In this document: positions 19,676 to 28,481 of the stretch, one piece after another
Position numbering within the stretch: position 1 is the first letter of the stretch
How the letters are laid out: each line of letters starts with the position of its first letter
Assembly: GCF_018325905.1 (NCBI RefSeq)
Contig: NZ_AP021901.1
Coordinates: 6,604,001-6,668,000, forward strand
Source of the DNA: Pseudomonas sp. St316
GTDB taxonomy: Bacteria; Pseudomonadota; Gammaproteobacteria; Pseudomonadales; Pseudomonadaceae
Reading direction: 5' to 3'
Length of the DNA: 64,000 nt
Notes under the pieces: generated by a model
Told to the model about the DNA's origin: nothing
The model's input: only the letters and a program-made list of their open reading frames with translations
Databases searched by the model: none
Position numbers and translations under genes: made by a program

Positions 19676-20677
19676 ATGAAACGCTCTCTATCCCCCGCTT
19701 CGCCAACCAATCGACCTCGTGCCTGGAGCACAGTAGCCGCCCTGCTGTTCAGCCTGCTGCTGGCCCCTGCCGCCGCGTTCGCGGATCAAGCCTCCGCTCC
19801 CGCAGCCGTCAACGAACCCGCTGCAAACGCCACGCCGGACGTGCCGCGCAACCCGGACGGTAGCGTCGACACCTCGTCACTCCCTCCGGAAGTCCAAAAG
19901 GCATTGGCTGAGTTCGGCGACGCGGCGAAACGGATGGAAGAAGAACAGCAAGGGGCCGACAACACCCTGGGCATGGCCCACGACCTGTCGCCCTGGGGCA
20001 TGTACAAGAACGCCGACATCATCGTGAAAATCGTGATGATCGGCCTGGCCATCGCCTCGATCATCACCTGGACCATCTGGATTGCCAAAGGCTTCGAGCT
20101 GCTGGGTGCCAAGCGTCGCTTGCGCGGTGAAATCGCCGCCCTGAAAAAAGCCACCACCCTCAAGGAAGCCAGCGCCAGCGCCGCGAAGGCAGGCACTCTT
20201 GCCAACCTGCTGGTGCACGACGCACTCGAAGAAATGCGCCTGTCGGCCAACAGCCGCGAGAAGGAAGGCATCAAGGAGCGCGTGAGCTTCCGCCTCGAAC
20301 GCCTGGTCGCTGCCTGTGGCCGCAACATGAGCAGCGGCACCGGCGTACTCGCCACCATCGGCTCTACCGCGCCATTCGTCGGCCTGTTCGGCACCGTGTG
20401 GGGCATCATGAACAGCTTCATCGGCATCGCCAAGACCCAGACCACCAACCTCGCCGTCGTTGCGCCCGGCATCGCCGAAGCCCTGCTGGCAACGGCCTTG
20501 GGCCTGGTCGCAGCGATCCCGGCCGTCGTGATCTATAACGTCTTCGCCCGCTCCATTGCCGGCTACAAGGCCCAGGTCTCCGACGCTTCGGCCGAAGTCC
20601 TGCTGCTGGTCAGCCGCGACCTCGACCACCTGCCGCCCGAGCGCGGCTCGCAACCGCACATGGTGAAAGTGGGGTAA
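19676..20677 (+). CDS. exbB: TonB-system energiser ExbB (MotA/TolQ/ExbB proton channel)
   Basis: A 333-residue protein starting MKRSLSPASP, with an N-terminal signal-like hydrophobic segment and a low-complexity periplasmic extension before the canonical three-helix ExbB core (first core helix about 120-145). The conserved GSTAPFVGLFGTVWGIM signature lies near residues 227-243, and ALLATALGLVAAIPAVVIYN follows. The long N-terminal form is common in Pseudomonas. It forms the inner-membrane proton-conducting complex with ExbD and TonB. It is followed by exbD after 6 bases. Confidence 0.93.
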   Translation: MKRSLSPASPTNRPRAWSTVAALLFSLLLAPAAAFADQASAPAAVNEPAANATPDVPRNPDGSVDTSSLPPEVQKALAEFGDAAKRMEEEQQGADNTLGMAHDLSPWGMYKNADIIVKIVMIGLAIASIITWTIWIAKGFELLGAKRRLRGEIAALKKATTLKEASASAAKAGTLANLLVHDALEEMRLSANSREKEGIKERVSFRLERLVAACGRNMSSGTGVLATIGSTAPFVGLFGTVWGIMNSFIGIAKTQTTNLAVVAPGIAEALLATALGLVAAIPAVVIYNVFARSIAGYKAQVSDASAEVLLLVSRDLDHLPPERGSQPHMVKVG

Positions 20678-20683
20678 TCGGCC

Positions 20684-21112
20684 ATGGGCCTGCATTTGAA
20701 AGAAGGCGCAGACGACGATCTGGCCGAGAACCACGAAATCAACGTCACGCCGTTCATCGACGTGATGCTGGTGTTGTTGATCATCTTCATGGTGGCCGCC
20801 CCGCTCGCCACCGTGGACATCAAGGTGGACCTGCCGGCGTCGACGGCCAAGCCTTCGCCCCGGCCGGAGAAACCGGTGTTCCTCAGCGTCAAGGCCGACC
20901 AGCGCCTGTTCCTGGGTGAAGACGAGGTCAAGGCCGAAACCCTCGGCGCGACCCTCGACGCCAAGACCCAAGGCAAGAAAGACACGACGATCTTCTTCCA
21001 GGCCGATAAAGGCGTGGACTACGGCGACCTGATGAGCGTGATGGACGCGCTGCGGGGTGCCGGCTACCTGAAGGTCGGTTTGGTCGGACTCGAGACGGCG
21101 CCCAAGAAATGA
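20684..21112 (+). CDS. exbD: Biopolymer transport protein ExbD
   Basis: A 142-residue protein with a short cytoplasmic N terminus, then one transmembrane helix starting in NVTPFIDVMLVLLIIFMVAA that contains the essential Asp of the proton path, and a periplasmic domain. It is the partner of ExbB and TonB. Its stop overlaps the tonB start by 4 bases (ATGA), indicating translational coupling. Confidence 0.96.
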   Translation: MGLHLKEGADDDLAENHEINVTPFIDVMLVLLIIFMVAAPLATVDIKVDLPASTAKPSPRPEKPVFLSVKADQRLFLGEDEVKAETLGATLDAKTQGKKDTTIFFQADKGVDYGDLMSVMDALRGAGYLKVGLVGLETAPKK

Positions 21113-21864
21113 TCACGACGCGCCAAAAGCTGACGCGTTACAGCGGTAGCCTGGCAGTGGTGCTGGGCGTGCATGCGCTCGCCATCGCCCTGGCGCTGAA
21201 CTGGACATCGCGCGCGCCCATCGAATTGCCTCCCCAGGCGATGATGGTCGAGTTGGCGCCGGTACCAGCCCCGCCACCACCGGCACCGCCAAAAGTCGTC
21301 ACACCGCCGCAACCTCCCGAGCCGGTCGAAGAGCTGCCGCTGCCCAAGCTGGCCGAAGCGCCGAAGGCCGAGATTTCCGTGCCCAAGCCGGTCAAGCCAA
21401 AGCCTAAGCCTCAACCGCCCAAGCCCAAGCCGGTGGAAAAAAAGCCGGAGCCGCCCAAGGAAGAGCCGTCGGAGCACAAGCCCAGCGACACCCCGCCAAC
21501 CCAGGCACCGGCCGAGAAGTCCGCGCAACCGGCTCCCGGCCCGTCGCCCGCGCAAGCGGCGGCCAAGGCCAATTGGCAAGGCACGCTGCTGGCGCACTTG
21601 GGCAAGTACAAGAAGTACCCGCTCAGGGCCCGGCAGATGAACAAGGAAGGCACCAACCGCCTGCGCTTCGTGGTGGATGCCAATGGCAACGTGTTGTCCT
21701 TCGAACTGGTGGGCAGTGCTGGTACGGACTCCCTGGACCGGGCCACCCTGGAAATGATCCGCCTCGCCCAACCGCTGCCCAAGCCACCGCCGGAGCTGCT
21801 GAGCAACGGCACCATCGAGCTGACGGCACCGTTTGTGTACTCCATCGACAAGCGTCGGCGTTGA
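21109..21864 (+). CDS. tonB: Energy transducer TonB
   Basis: A 251-residue TonB. It has an N-terminal membrane anchor (VLGVHALAIALALNW), a long proline/lysine-rich spacer (about 45-140, rich in PKP and PEP repeats) spanning the periplasm, and a C-terminal TonB domain from about 155 (YKKYPLRARQMNKEGTNRLR). It transmits the proton motive force to outer-membrane receptors for siderophores and other ligands. It is third gene of the exbB-exbD-tonB operon. Confidence 0.95.
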   Translation: MITTRQKLTRYSGSLAVVLGVHALAIALALNWTSRAPIELPPQAMMVELAPVPAPPPPAPPKVVTPPQPPEPVEELPLPKLAEAPKAEISVPKPVKPKPKPQPPKPKPVEKKPEPPKEEPSEHKPSDTPPTQAPAEKSAQPAPGPSPAQAAAKANWQGTLLAHLGKYKKYPLRARQMNKEGTNRLRFVVDANGNVLSFELVGSAGTDSLDRATLEMIRLAQPLPKPPPELLSNGTIELTAPFVYSIDKRRR

Positions 21865-21908
21865 CCTGAACCTGGCAGCCCGACGGCCGGGTAAATTCCG
21901 TTGGGCCC

Positions 21909-22003
21909 GTAGGAGCTGCCGAGCGAAGCGAGGCTGCGATCTTTGCGCTGATACTTGAGCCTCAAGCGAAAGATCAAAAGATCGCAGCCTTCGGCAGCTC
22001 CTG
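21909..22003. repeat. GTAGGAGCTGCCGA-type inverted repeat
   Basis: GTAGGAGCTGCCGA...GGCTGCGATCTTT is mirrored by AAAGATCAAAAGATCGCAGCC...CGGCAGCTCCTGC. This is a second inverted-repeat family in the window, distinct from the GTGGGAGCGAGC REPs. A related copy lies at about 27228-27310. Confidence 0.85.
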
Positions 22004-22055
22004 CAGCGCAGGCCAGCGGGAGCAAGCGCCCCTCGCCACAATGGGTACAGCCGAC

Positions 22056-22081
22056 AAAAAGGCATCGAAAGATGCCTTTTT
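22056..22081. terminator. Bidirectional terminator between tonB and oxyR
   Basis: AAAAAGGCATC-GAAA-GATGCCTTTTT is a perfect stem with GAAA tetraloop, flanked by A and T runs. Confidence 0.92.
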
Positions 22082-22199
22082 CATACCCGGCAACGACCCA
22101 ACAGACATTAGACAGTGTCACACCGCACCCCCAGTCTGATAACGTGCGTCTATCGATTGCAGCCGGTATGCTTGGCTCGCAACTTCACGGACGCTCGCC

Positions 22200-23120
22200 A
22201 TGACCCTCACAGAATTACGCTACATCGTGACCCTCGCCCAAGAGCAGCATTTCGGCCATGCGGCCGAGCGTTGCCACGTCAGCCAGCCGACGCTGTCGGT
22301 GGGCGTGAAAAAGCTTGAAGACGAACTCGGTGTGCTGATTTTCGAGCGCAGCAAAAGCGCCGTGCGCCTGACCCCAGTGGGCGAAGGCATCGTGGCCCAG
22401 GCGCAAAAGGTCCTGGAGCAGGCCCAAGGTATTCGCGAACTGGCCCAGGCCGGCAAGAACCAACTGACCGCCCCGCTGAAAGTCGGCGCGATCTATACCG
22501 TCGGCCCCTACCTGTTCCCACACCTGATCCCACAACTGCACCGGGTCGCCCCGCAGATGCCGTTGTACATCGAAGAAAACTTCACCCATGTGCTGCGCGA
22601 CAAGCTGCGCAACGGCGAGCTGGACGCGATCATCATCGCCCTGCCCTTCAACGAAGCCGACGTCCTGACCCTGCCGCTCTACGACGAACCGTTCTACGTC
22701 CTGATGCCGGCCCAGCACCCCTGGACCCAGAAAAAAACCATCGACGCCGCCCTGCTCAACGACAAGAGCCTGCTGTTGCTGGGCGAAGGCCACTGCTTCC
22801 GCGACCAAGTGCTCGAAGCCTGCCCGACCCTGACCAAGGGCAGCGAAGGCGCCAAGCACACCACGGTGGAGTCCAGCTCCCTGGAAACCATCCGCCACAT
22901 GGTCGCGTCGGGCCTGGGCATTTCGATCCTGCCGCTGTCAGCGGTGGACAGCCATCATTATTCCCCGGGCGTGATCGAAGTCCGCCCGCTGACACCGCCC
23001 GTGCCGTTCCGCACCGTCGCCATCGCCTGGCGCGCCAGTTTCCCGCGGCCCAAGGCCATCGAGATCCTCGCCGACTCGATCCGCCTGTGCTCCGTGGCCA
23101 AGCCGCCCGCTGGCAAGTAA
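22200..23120 (+). CDS. oxyR: Hydrogen peroxide-sensing LysR regulator OxyR
   Basis: A 306-residue LysR-type regulator. The N-terminal winged helix-turn-helix contains HFGHAAERCHVSQPTLSVGV (17-36). The sensor domain carries the redox pair Cys199 and Cys208 in GHCFRDQVLEACP, the numbering of the classical OxyR disulfide switch. It activates catalase, alkyl hydroperoxide reductase and related genes after peroxide stress. It is followed 9 bases later by recG, an oxyR-recG arrangement conserved in Pseudomonas. Confidence 0.96.
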   Translation: MTLTELRYIVTLAQEQHFGHAAERCHVSQPTLSVGVKKLEDELGVLIFERSKSAVRLTPVGEGIVAQAQKVLEQAQGIRELAQAGKNQLTAPLKVGAIYTVGPYLFPHLIPQLHRVAPQMPLYIEENFTHVLRDKLRNGELDAIIIALPFNEADVLTLPLYDEPFYVLMPAQHPWTQKKTIDAALLNDKSLLLLGEGHCFRDQVLEACPTLTKGSEGAKHTTVESSSLETIRHMVASGLGISILPLSAVDSHHYSPGVIEVRPLTPPVPFRTVAIAWRASFPRPKAIEILADSIRLCSVAKPPAGK

Positions 23121-23129
23121 GCCACGGCC

Positions 23130-25205
23130 ATGACTGAGCTGTCGAAAGTGCCGGTCACGGCACTCAAGGGTGTCGGTGAAGCCATGGCCGAGAAACTGGC
23201 CAAGGTCGGCCTGGAAAACCTTCAGGACGTGCTGTTTCACTTGCCGCTGCGGTACCAGGACCGCACCCGCGTGGTGCCCATCGGCCATTTGCGCCCGGGA
23301 CAGGATGCGGTGATCGAAGGCACCGTCAGCGGCGCCGACGTGGTCATGGGCCGCCGTCGCAGCCTGGTGGTGCGCCTGCAGGACGGCACCGGCGGGCTCA
23401 GCCTGCGCTTCTACCATTTCAGCAATGCACAAAAGGAAGGCCTCAAGCGCGGCACCCGCGTGCGCTGCTACGGCGAAGCGCGGCCCGGAGCGTCGGGGCT
23501 GGAGATCTATCATCCGGAATATCGCAGCATCACCGGTGACGAACCGCCGCCGGTGGATGAAACCCTGACCCCGGTCTATCCGCTCACCGAAGGCCTGACC
23601 CAACAACGCCTGCGCCAGCTCTGCCAGCAAACCCTGACCTTGCTCGGCCCCAGCAGCCTGCCCGACTGGCTGCCCACCGAACTGGCCCGGGACTATCAAC
23701 TGGCGCCGTTGGCCGATGCGATCCGCTATTTGCACCATCCGCCCGCCGATGCCGACGTGGATGAACTCGCCCTCGGCCATCACTGGGCCCAGCATCGCCT
23801 GGCGTTCGAAGAACTGCTGACGCATCAACTGTCCCAGCAACGCCTGCGCGAAAGCCTGCGTTCCCTGCACGCCCCGGCCATGCCCAAGGCCAGGGACCTG
23901 CCGGCCCGCTACCTGGCCAACCTCGGTTTCGCCCCCACGGGCGCCCAGCAACGGGTCGGCAACGAAATCGCCTACGACCTGAGCCAGCCCGAGCCGATGC
24001 TGCGGCTGATCCAGGGCGATGTCGGCGCCGGCAAGACCGTGGTCGCCGCCCTGGCGGCGCTACAGGCCTTGGAGGCCGGTTATCAGGTGGCGCTGATGGC
24101 GCCCACCGAGATCCTTGCCGAACAACATTTCATCACCTTCCAACGCTGGCTCGAACCGTTGGGCATCGAAGTCGCGTGGCTGGCTGGCAAGCTCAAGGGC
24201 AAGAACCGCGTCGCCGCCCTGGCACAGATCGCCGAAGGCGCACCGATGGTGGTGGGCACTCATGCGCTGTTCCAGGACGAAGTGCGGTTCAAGAACCTGG
24301 CCTTGGTGATCATCGACGAACAGCACCGCTTCGGCGTGCAACAGCGCCTGGCCCTGCGGCAGAAAGGCGTGGGGGGGCGGATGTGCCCTCATCAACTGAT
24401 CATGACCGCCACGCCGATCCCGCGGACCCTGGCGATGAGCGCCTACGCCGACCTCGACACCTCGATCCTCGACGAACTGCCGCCCGGCCGCACACCGGTC
24501 AATACCGTGCTGGTCACCGACACCCGGCGGGTGGAAGTGATCGAGCGCGTGCGCAGCGCCTGCGCCGAAGGGCGGCAGGCCTATTGGGTGTGCACGTTGA
24601 TCGAAGAGTCGGAAGAACTGACCTGCCAAGCGGCCGAAACGACTTATGAAGACCTCACCGCCGCCCTCGGCGAGTTGAAGGTCGGGCTGATCCACGGCCG
24701 CATGAAACCCGCCGAAAAAGCCGCCGTCATGGCTGAGTTCAAGGCCGGCGCCCTGCAACTGCTGGTCGCCACCACGGTGATCGAGGTCGGCGTCGACGTG
24801 CCCAATGCCAGCCTGATGATCATCGAGAACCCCGAGCGCCTGGGCCTGGCGCAGTTGCACCAACTGCGCGGCCGGGTGGGCCGGGGCAGTGCCGCCAGCC
24901 ATTGCGTCTTGCTGTACCACCCGCCGCTGTCGCAGATCGGGCGCCAGCGGCTGGGCATCATGCGCGAAACCAACGACGGTTTCGTCATCGCCGAAAAAGA
25001 CCTCGAATTGCGCGGCCCCGGTGAAATGCTCGGCACGCGCCAGACCGGTCTGCTTCAATTCAAGGTAGCCGACCTGATGCGCGACGCCGACCTGCTCCCC
25101 GCCGTACGCGACGCCGCCCAGGCGCTGCTGGAACGCTGGCCCGACCACGTCAGCCCGCTGCTGGATCGCTGGCTGCGTCATGGGCAGCAATACGGCCAAG
25201 TGTGA
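23130..25205 (+). CDS. recG: ATP-dependent DNA helicase RecG
   Basis: A 691-residue SF2 helicase. The N-terminal wedge domain opens PVTALKGVGEAMAEKLAKVG. Walker A GDVGAGKT is at 296-303, and the DEQHRFG Walker B box, MTATPIPRTLAMS motif III and the C-terminal QLRGRVGRG motif VI and GPGEMLGTRQ TRG motif follow. It remodels stalled forks and Holliday junctions. It is co-oriented with oxyR, 9 bases downstream. Confidence 0.97.
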   Translation: MTELSKVPVTALKGVGEAMAEKLAKVGLENLQDVLFHLPLRYQDRTRVVPIGHLRPGQDAVIEGTVSGADVVMGRRRSLVVRLQDGTGGLSLRFYHFSNAQKEGLKRGTRVRCYGEARPGASGLEIYHPEYRSITGDEPPPVDETLTPVYPLTEGLTQQRLRQLCQQTLTLLGPSSLPDWLPTELARDYQLAPLADAIRYLHHPPADADVDELALGHHWAQHRLAFEELLTHQLSQQRLRESLRSLHAPAMPKARDLPARYLANLGFAPTGAQQRVGNEIAYDLSQPEPMLRLIQGDVGAGKTVVAALAALQALEAGYQVALMAPTEILAEQHFITFQRWLEPLGIEVAWLAGKLKGKNRVAALAQIAEGAPMVVGTHALFQDEVRFKNLALVIIDEQHRFGVQQRLALRQKGVGGRMCPHQLIMTATPIPRTLAMSAYADLDTSILDELPPGRTPVNTVLVTDTRRVEVIERVRSACAEGRQAYWVCTLIEESEELTCQAAETTYEDLTAALGELKVGLIHGRMKPAEKAAVMAEFKAGALQLLVATTVIEVGVDVPNASLMIIENPERLGLAQLHQLRGRVGRGSAASHCVLLYHPPLSQIGRQRLGIMRETNDGFVIAEKDLELRGPGEMLGTRQTGLLQFKVADLMRDADLLPAVRDAAQALLERWPDHVSPLLDRWLRHGQQYGQV

Positions 25206-25284
25206 GCACGCGCTCAGTTTTCCGGACGCGCGTACCGGACAAGCTGGTTATACTGACCAACTTGTAGGAAAACGGATACAGACC

Positions 25285-26682
25285 ATGACAGAAGCTGCCC
25301 TCGTCCCCGAATCCCCGCACGCTCCGTCTGTAATTCGGCTGTTGCTCGAGAAATTGGGCATCAGCTTTGACGAAGTGCTCGAACGCCCCGGCCTGAACCC
25401 TGCCCGCAAAGTGCAGGCGGTGTTGCTGCACGATGCCGTTGGCGCGCTCATGGTGCTGTTTCCGCAAAGCCAGCTGCTGGACCTCAACCGCCTGGCCGAA
25501 CTCACCGGTCGCAAACTCACGGCAGTGCCGACCGAACGCCTGGAGCGCATGCTCGGCAAACACAGCTTGAGCCTGCTGCCCGGCCTGCCGGCGCTGACCA
25601 GCTCGCCGTGCCTGTACGAAGAAAGCCTGCTGCGTGAACCCAAGCTGTTGATCAATTCCGGCGAACCGGGGCTGTTGCTGGAAGTCACCAGCGAAGCGTT
25701 CAAGAGCATGCTCACCAAGGCCAGCGCCGCGACGTTCGGCGAAGCCGTGAGCAACATCACCCCCAACCTGGACCGCCCGCACGACGACCGCGCGGAAATC
25801 ACCCAGGCTGTGCAGGCGTTCACCGCCCGGCGTATCCAGCAACGGCTGGAAGAAACCATCGAGATCCCGCCGCTGGCTGAAACCGCGCAAAAAATCATCA
25901 AGCTGCGGGTCGACCCGGACGCCACCATCGACGACATCACCGGCGTGGTGGAAACCGACCCGGCCCTGGCCGCGCAAGTGGTGAGCTGGGCCGCATCGCC
26001 CTACTACGCATCACCCGGCAAGATTCGCTCGGTGGAAGACGCGATCGTGCGGGTATTGGGCTTCGACCTGGTGATCAACCTGGCCCTGGGCCTGGCGCTG
26101 GGCAAGACCCTGAGCCTGCCCAAGGACCACCCGCAACACACCACGCCGTACTGGCAACAATCGATCTACACGGCTGCCGTCATCGAAGGCCTGACCCGCG
26201 CCATGCCCCGCGCCCAGCGCCCGGAAGGCGGCCTGACCTACCTGTCCGGCCTGCTGCACAACTTCGGCTATTTGCTGCTGGCCCACGTGTTCCCGCCGCA
26301 CTTCTCGCTGATTTGCCGACACCTGGAGGTCAACCCGCACCTGTGCCACAGCTACGTGGAACAGCACCTGCTGGGCATCAGTCGCGAGCAGATCGGGTCA
26401 TGGCTGATGCGCTATTGGGACATGCCCGACGAACTGGCCACCGCCCTGCGCTTTCAGCACGACCCACACTACGACGGCGAATACGCCGCCTACCCGAACC
26501 TGGTGTGCCTGGCCGTGCGCCTGCTGCGCTCGCGGGGTATCGGCTCCGGTCCGGACGAGGAAATTCCCGATGCACTGCTCGAACGCGTAGGCCTGTCTCG
26601 GGACAAGGTCAACGATGTAGTCAGCAAAGTGCTTGAGGCTGAAGTGCTGCTGCGCGAACTGGCTTCGCAGTTCAGTCATTGA
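25285..26682 (+). CDS. YbaK-like plus HDOD domain protein
   Basis: A 465-residue two-domain protein. Residues about 10-150 resemble the YbaK/prolyl-tRNA-editing fold (HDAVGALMVLFPQSQLLDLN, then LTGRKLTAVP). Residues about 190-400 form an HDOD domain (IEIPPLAETAQKIIKLRVDP, SVEDAIVRVLGFDLVINLAL, GLLHNFGYLLLAHVFP). HDOD proteins are usually signalling modules related to HD-GYP but lacking phosphodiesterase residues. Function unknown. The start at 25285 removes a non-conserved upstream extension. The N-terminal domain call is less certain than HDOD. Confidence 0.8.
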   Translation: MTEAALVPESPHAPSVIRLLLEKLGISFDEVLERPGLNPARKVQAVLLHDAVGALMVLFPQSQLLDLNRLAELTGRKLTAVPTERLERMLGKHSLSLLPGLPALTSSPCLYEESLLREPKLLINSGEPGLLLEVTSEAFKSMLTKASAATFGEAVSNITPNLDRPHDDRAEITQAVQAFTARRIQQRLEETIEIPPLAETAQKIIKLRVDPDATIDDITGVVETDPALAAQVVSWAASPYYASPGKIRSVEDAIVRVLGFDLVINLALGLALGKTLSLPKDHPQHTTPYWQQSIYTAAVIEGLTRAMPRAQRPEGGLTYLSGLLHNFGYLLLAHVFPPHFSLICRHLEVNPHLCHSYVEQHLLGISREQIGSWLMRYWDMPDELATALRFQHDPHYDGEYAAYPNLVCLAVRLLRSRGIGSGPDEEIPDALLERVGLSRDKVNDVVSKVLEAEVLLRELASQFSH

Positions 26683-26718
26683 TACAAGCAGGCTGGCTTT
26701 TGTGGCGAGGGTGAGTCA

Positions 26719-27096
26719 CTAGGCTTTCGCCTTCTTGGGCTTCAAATACTTGGTCAACCCCTGGAACCAGATCACCAGCGCCGGATTGCCCTTGATCTGG
26801 ATCGACTTGTCCTGAATCCCCGTCATGAACGCCAGTTGCTTGTTCTTGGCCTGCATCGTGGCAAAACCATAGGCCGCGTCCTTGAAGGCAATGGCGAACG
26901 CAGGCTCCGGGTAGGTGCCGGACTGGCTGGTGATACGCTGGTTTTTCACTATGAAATGCCGCGCGACCTTGCCGTCCAGGGTTTGCAGTTGAAACACCAA
27001 CTCCTTGTCGCCCAACTGCTGCTGGAACGCCGGATTGGTCCGGCTGGCCTTGCCCATCAACAACCCCAGCATCCACAGCAGAAAACGAAATTTCAT
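26719..27096 (-). CDS. SCP2-like small protein of unknown function
   Basis: A 125-residue protein with a hydrophobic start (MKFRFLLWMLGLLMGKASRT) that may be a membrane anchor or uncleaved signal. It is followed by a domain reminiscent of sterol-carrier-protein-2-like folds (FQLQTLDGKVARHFIVKNQR, IQIKGNPALVIWFQGLTKYL). The C terminus is lysine-rich (LKPKKAKA). Similar genes sit near recG in other Pseudomonas, but no function is known to me. Converges with the HDOD gene. Confidence 0.6.
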   Translation of the reverse strand: MKFRFLLWMLGLLMGKASRTNPAFQQQLGDKELVFQLQTLDGKVARHFIVKNQRITSQSGTYPEPAFAIAFKDAAYGFATMQAKNKQLAFMTGIQDKSIQIKGNPALVIWFQGLTKYLKPKKAKA

Positions 27097-27227
27097 GGGC
27101 ACAGCCTCGTGAGAAAAGATCAATGGCTGGCAGTTTAGCGATTCTTCGGCGCAACGCCATCATCGGATCGCTTTGTCGGAAGATAAGCTATTTTTCGCGA
27201 AAGATGACCGCCAAGTCACGAAACCAA

Positions 27228-27310
27228 AAAATCAAAAGATCGCAGCCTTCGGCAGCTCCTACACCCATTTCCGTAGGAGCAGCCGAAGGCTGCGATCTTT
27301 TGATCTTTTT
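27228..27310. repeat. AAGATCGCAGCC-type inverted repeat
   Basis: AAAAGATCGCAGCCTTCGGC continuing into AGCTCCTAC is mirrored by GTAGGAGCAGCCGAAGGCTG and CGATCTTTT. It is the same family as 21909-22003 but with tighter arms and flanking A/T runs, so it may terminate transcription in both directions. Confidence 0.85.
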
Positions 27311-27440
27311 GCGCTCCTGTTCCTCGGACATTTCCTTCAAAACGCCGGGCTGTTCATGAACTAGGCAGGGCCCTGAGGCACCGCTAACCTCTGTTCGTCA
27401 TCGCAAAAAACGGTGACACGGACGTGCAAGTCCGGACTGG

Positions 27441-27528
27441 TACGCAATTGCTTATGGCTATTGACCGAGCATTTTTTTATGCTCGCGTCCGTTATGGCAA
27501 TTGTGCGTGGGAGACCTTCGGGTCTGCC
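27441..27528 (+). promoter_or_regulatory. Structured 5' leader of the DUF6124-type gene
   Basis: ACGCAATTG (27442-27450) can pair with CAATTGTGCGT (27498-27508), enclosing a hairpin GAGCAT-TTTTTT-ATGCTC (27467-27484). Next comes GAGACC-TTCG-GGTCTG (27511-27526), a stable UUCG tetraloop hairpin. I recall similar leaders before DUF6124/DUF3077 genes in other pseudomonads. A cis-acting RNA role is inference. Confidence 0.5.
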
Positions 27529-27621
27529 GGCGGTACCGGACCGGTCTTGCACACCTACGTACAGTTGCCACCTCTTCGAATGCAAGCGAAAGGACGGCGA
27601 CTCCAACTCTGGTACATAAAT

Positions 27622-28005
27622 ATGATCAAGCATTCACCGAATCCGCCGCAAAGCGGCCACAAATCCCGTGTCGAAGTGCAGGAAGAAAAAAAGCTCGAAG
27701 ACGCCACCAACCGCGCCCTCGACTACTACCTCAACCCCAAGCCCGCCTCACCGCCCGAACCCGACAGCACCAAGCTGTTCATCGTCGCCCCCCACATCGA
27801 CACCGAAACCCTGCTGGCCAACGCCTCCGAAGACCTGCTGTCCATCAGCACCATCGCCGCCGACCTGGCTGACGACGTCGACGACTCACGCCGCTGCGTC
27901 GCCCTGGCGATCAGCCGTATGGCCGATGGGGTGCAGTTGCTGGTCGAGCGGGCGTTGGATCATTTGGAGGCCAAGGAGGCGGTGGCGCCCCGCGCCAAGA
28001 TGTAG
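27622..28005 (+). CDS. DUF6124-type small protein
   Basis: A 127-residue acidic protein starting MIKHSPNPPQ, with DATNRALDYYLNPK and LLANASEDLLSISTIAADLA. This matches the pattern of the DUF6124/DUF3077 proteins found in many copies in fluorescent pseudomonads. It has no signal peptide or membrane segment; the C-terminal half is predicted helical. Function unknown. There is no strong Shine-Dalgarno before the ATG at 27622. It is the last gene before the REP array. Confidence 0.75.
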   Translation: MIKHSPNPPQSGHKSRVEVQEEKKLEDATNRALDYYLNPKPASPPEPDSTKLFIVAPHIDTETLLANASEDLLSISTIAADLADDVDDSRRCVALAISRMADGVQLLVERALDHLEAKEAVAPRAKM

Positions 28006-28058
28006 AGCTTTGCATTGATGCAGGCTGAACCGGCGCCATCGCGAGCAAGCTCGCTCCC

Positions 28059-28481
28059 ACAGGGTTCTGTGTCGAACCGAATCTCCAGTTCAACGCCAAT
28101 CCATTGTGGGAGCGAGCCTGCTCGCGAAGCGGTGTATCAGTCCCTATCAATGCCAACTGAGCCGACGCCATCGCGAGCAGGCTCGCTCCCACAATTGGAT
28201 CGGGGTACAGCCGGGAGAGACAGGCCGGCTATCAGGCCGCCTCGCGAGCAAGCTTTGCTCCCACAGATATCCCACAGGGTTCTGTGTCGAACCGAATCTC
28301 AAGTTCAACGCCAATCCATTGTGGGAGCGAGCCTGCTCGCGATAGCGGTGCATCAGTCCCTATCGATGCAAGCTGAACAGACGCCTTCGCGAGCAGGCTC
28401 GCTCCCACAGTTGGATTGGGGTAAAACCGGAGAATCAGGTCGGCTATCAGGCCGCCTCGCGAGCAAGCTTTGCTCCCACAG
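28059..28481. repeat. 215-bp direct repeat made of REP units, two copies
   Basis: The segment beginning ACAGGGTTCTGTGTCGAACC at about 28059 recurs at about 28274, an offset of 215 bases. Each copy contains three REP units (for example CATTGTGGGAGCGAGCCTGC and its inverse) and ends in CCTCGCGAGCAAGCTTTGCT followed by CCCACAG. The copies differ at scattered positions. Confidence 0.85.

Larger units (their letters stand above)
21865..22199. other. Intergenic region between tonB and oxyR
   Basis: About 335 bases without a gene. It contains a long imperfect inverted repeat (21909-22003) and a clean terminator (22056-22081), then the oxyR promoter region. Confidence 0.7.
27097..27621. other. Intergenic region with inverted repeat and structured leader
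   Basis: About 525 bases. The first part holds an inverted repeat (27228-27310). The second (about 27400-27621) is the multi-hairpin leader of the DUF6124-type gene. I see no other gene. Confidence 0.65.
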
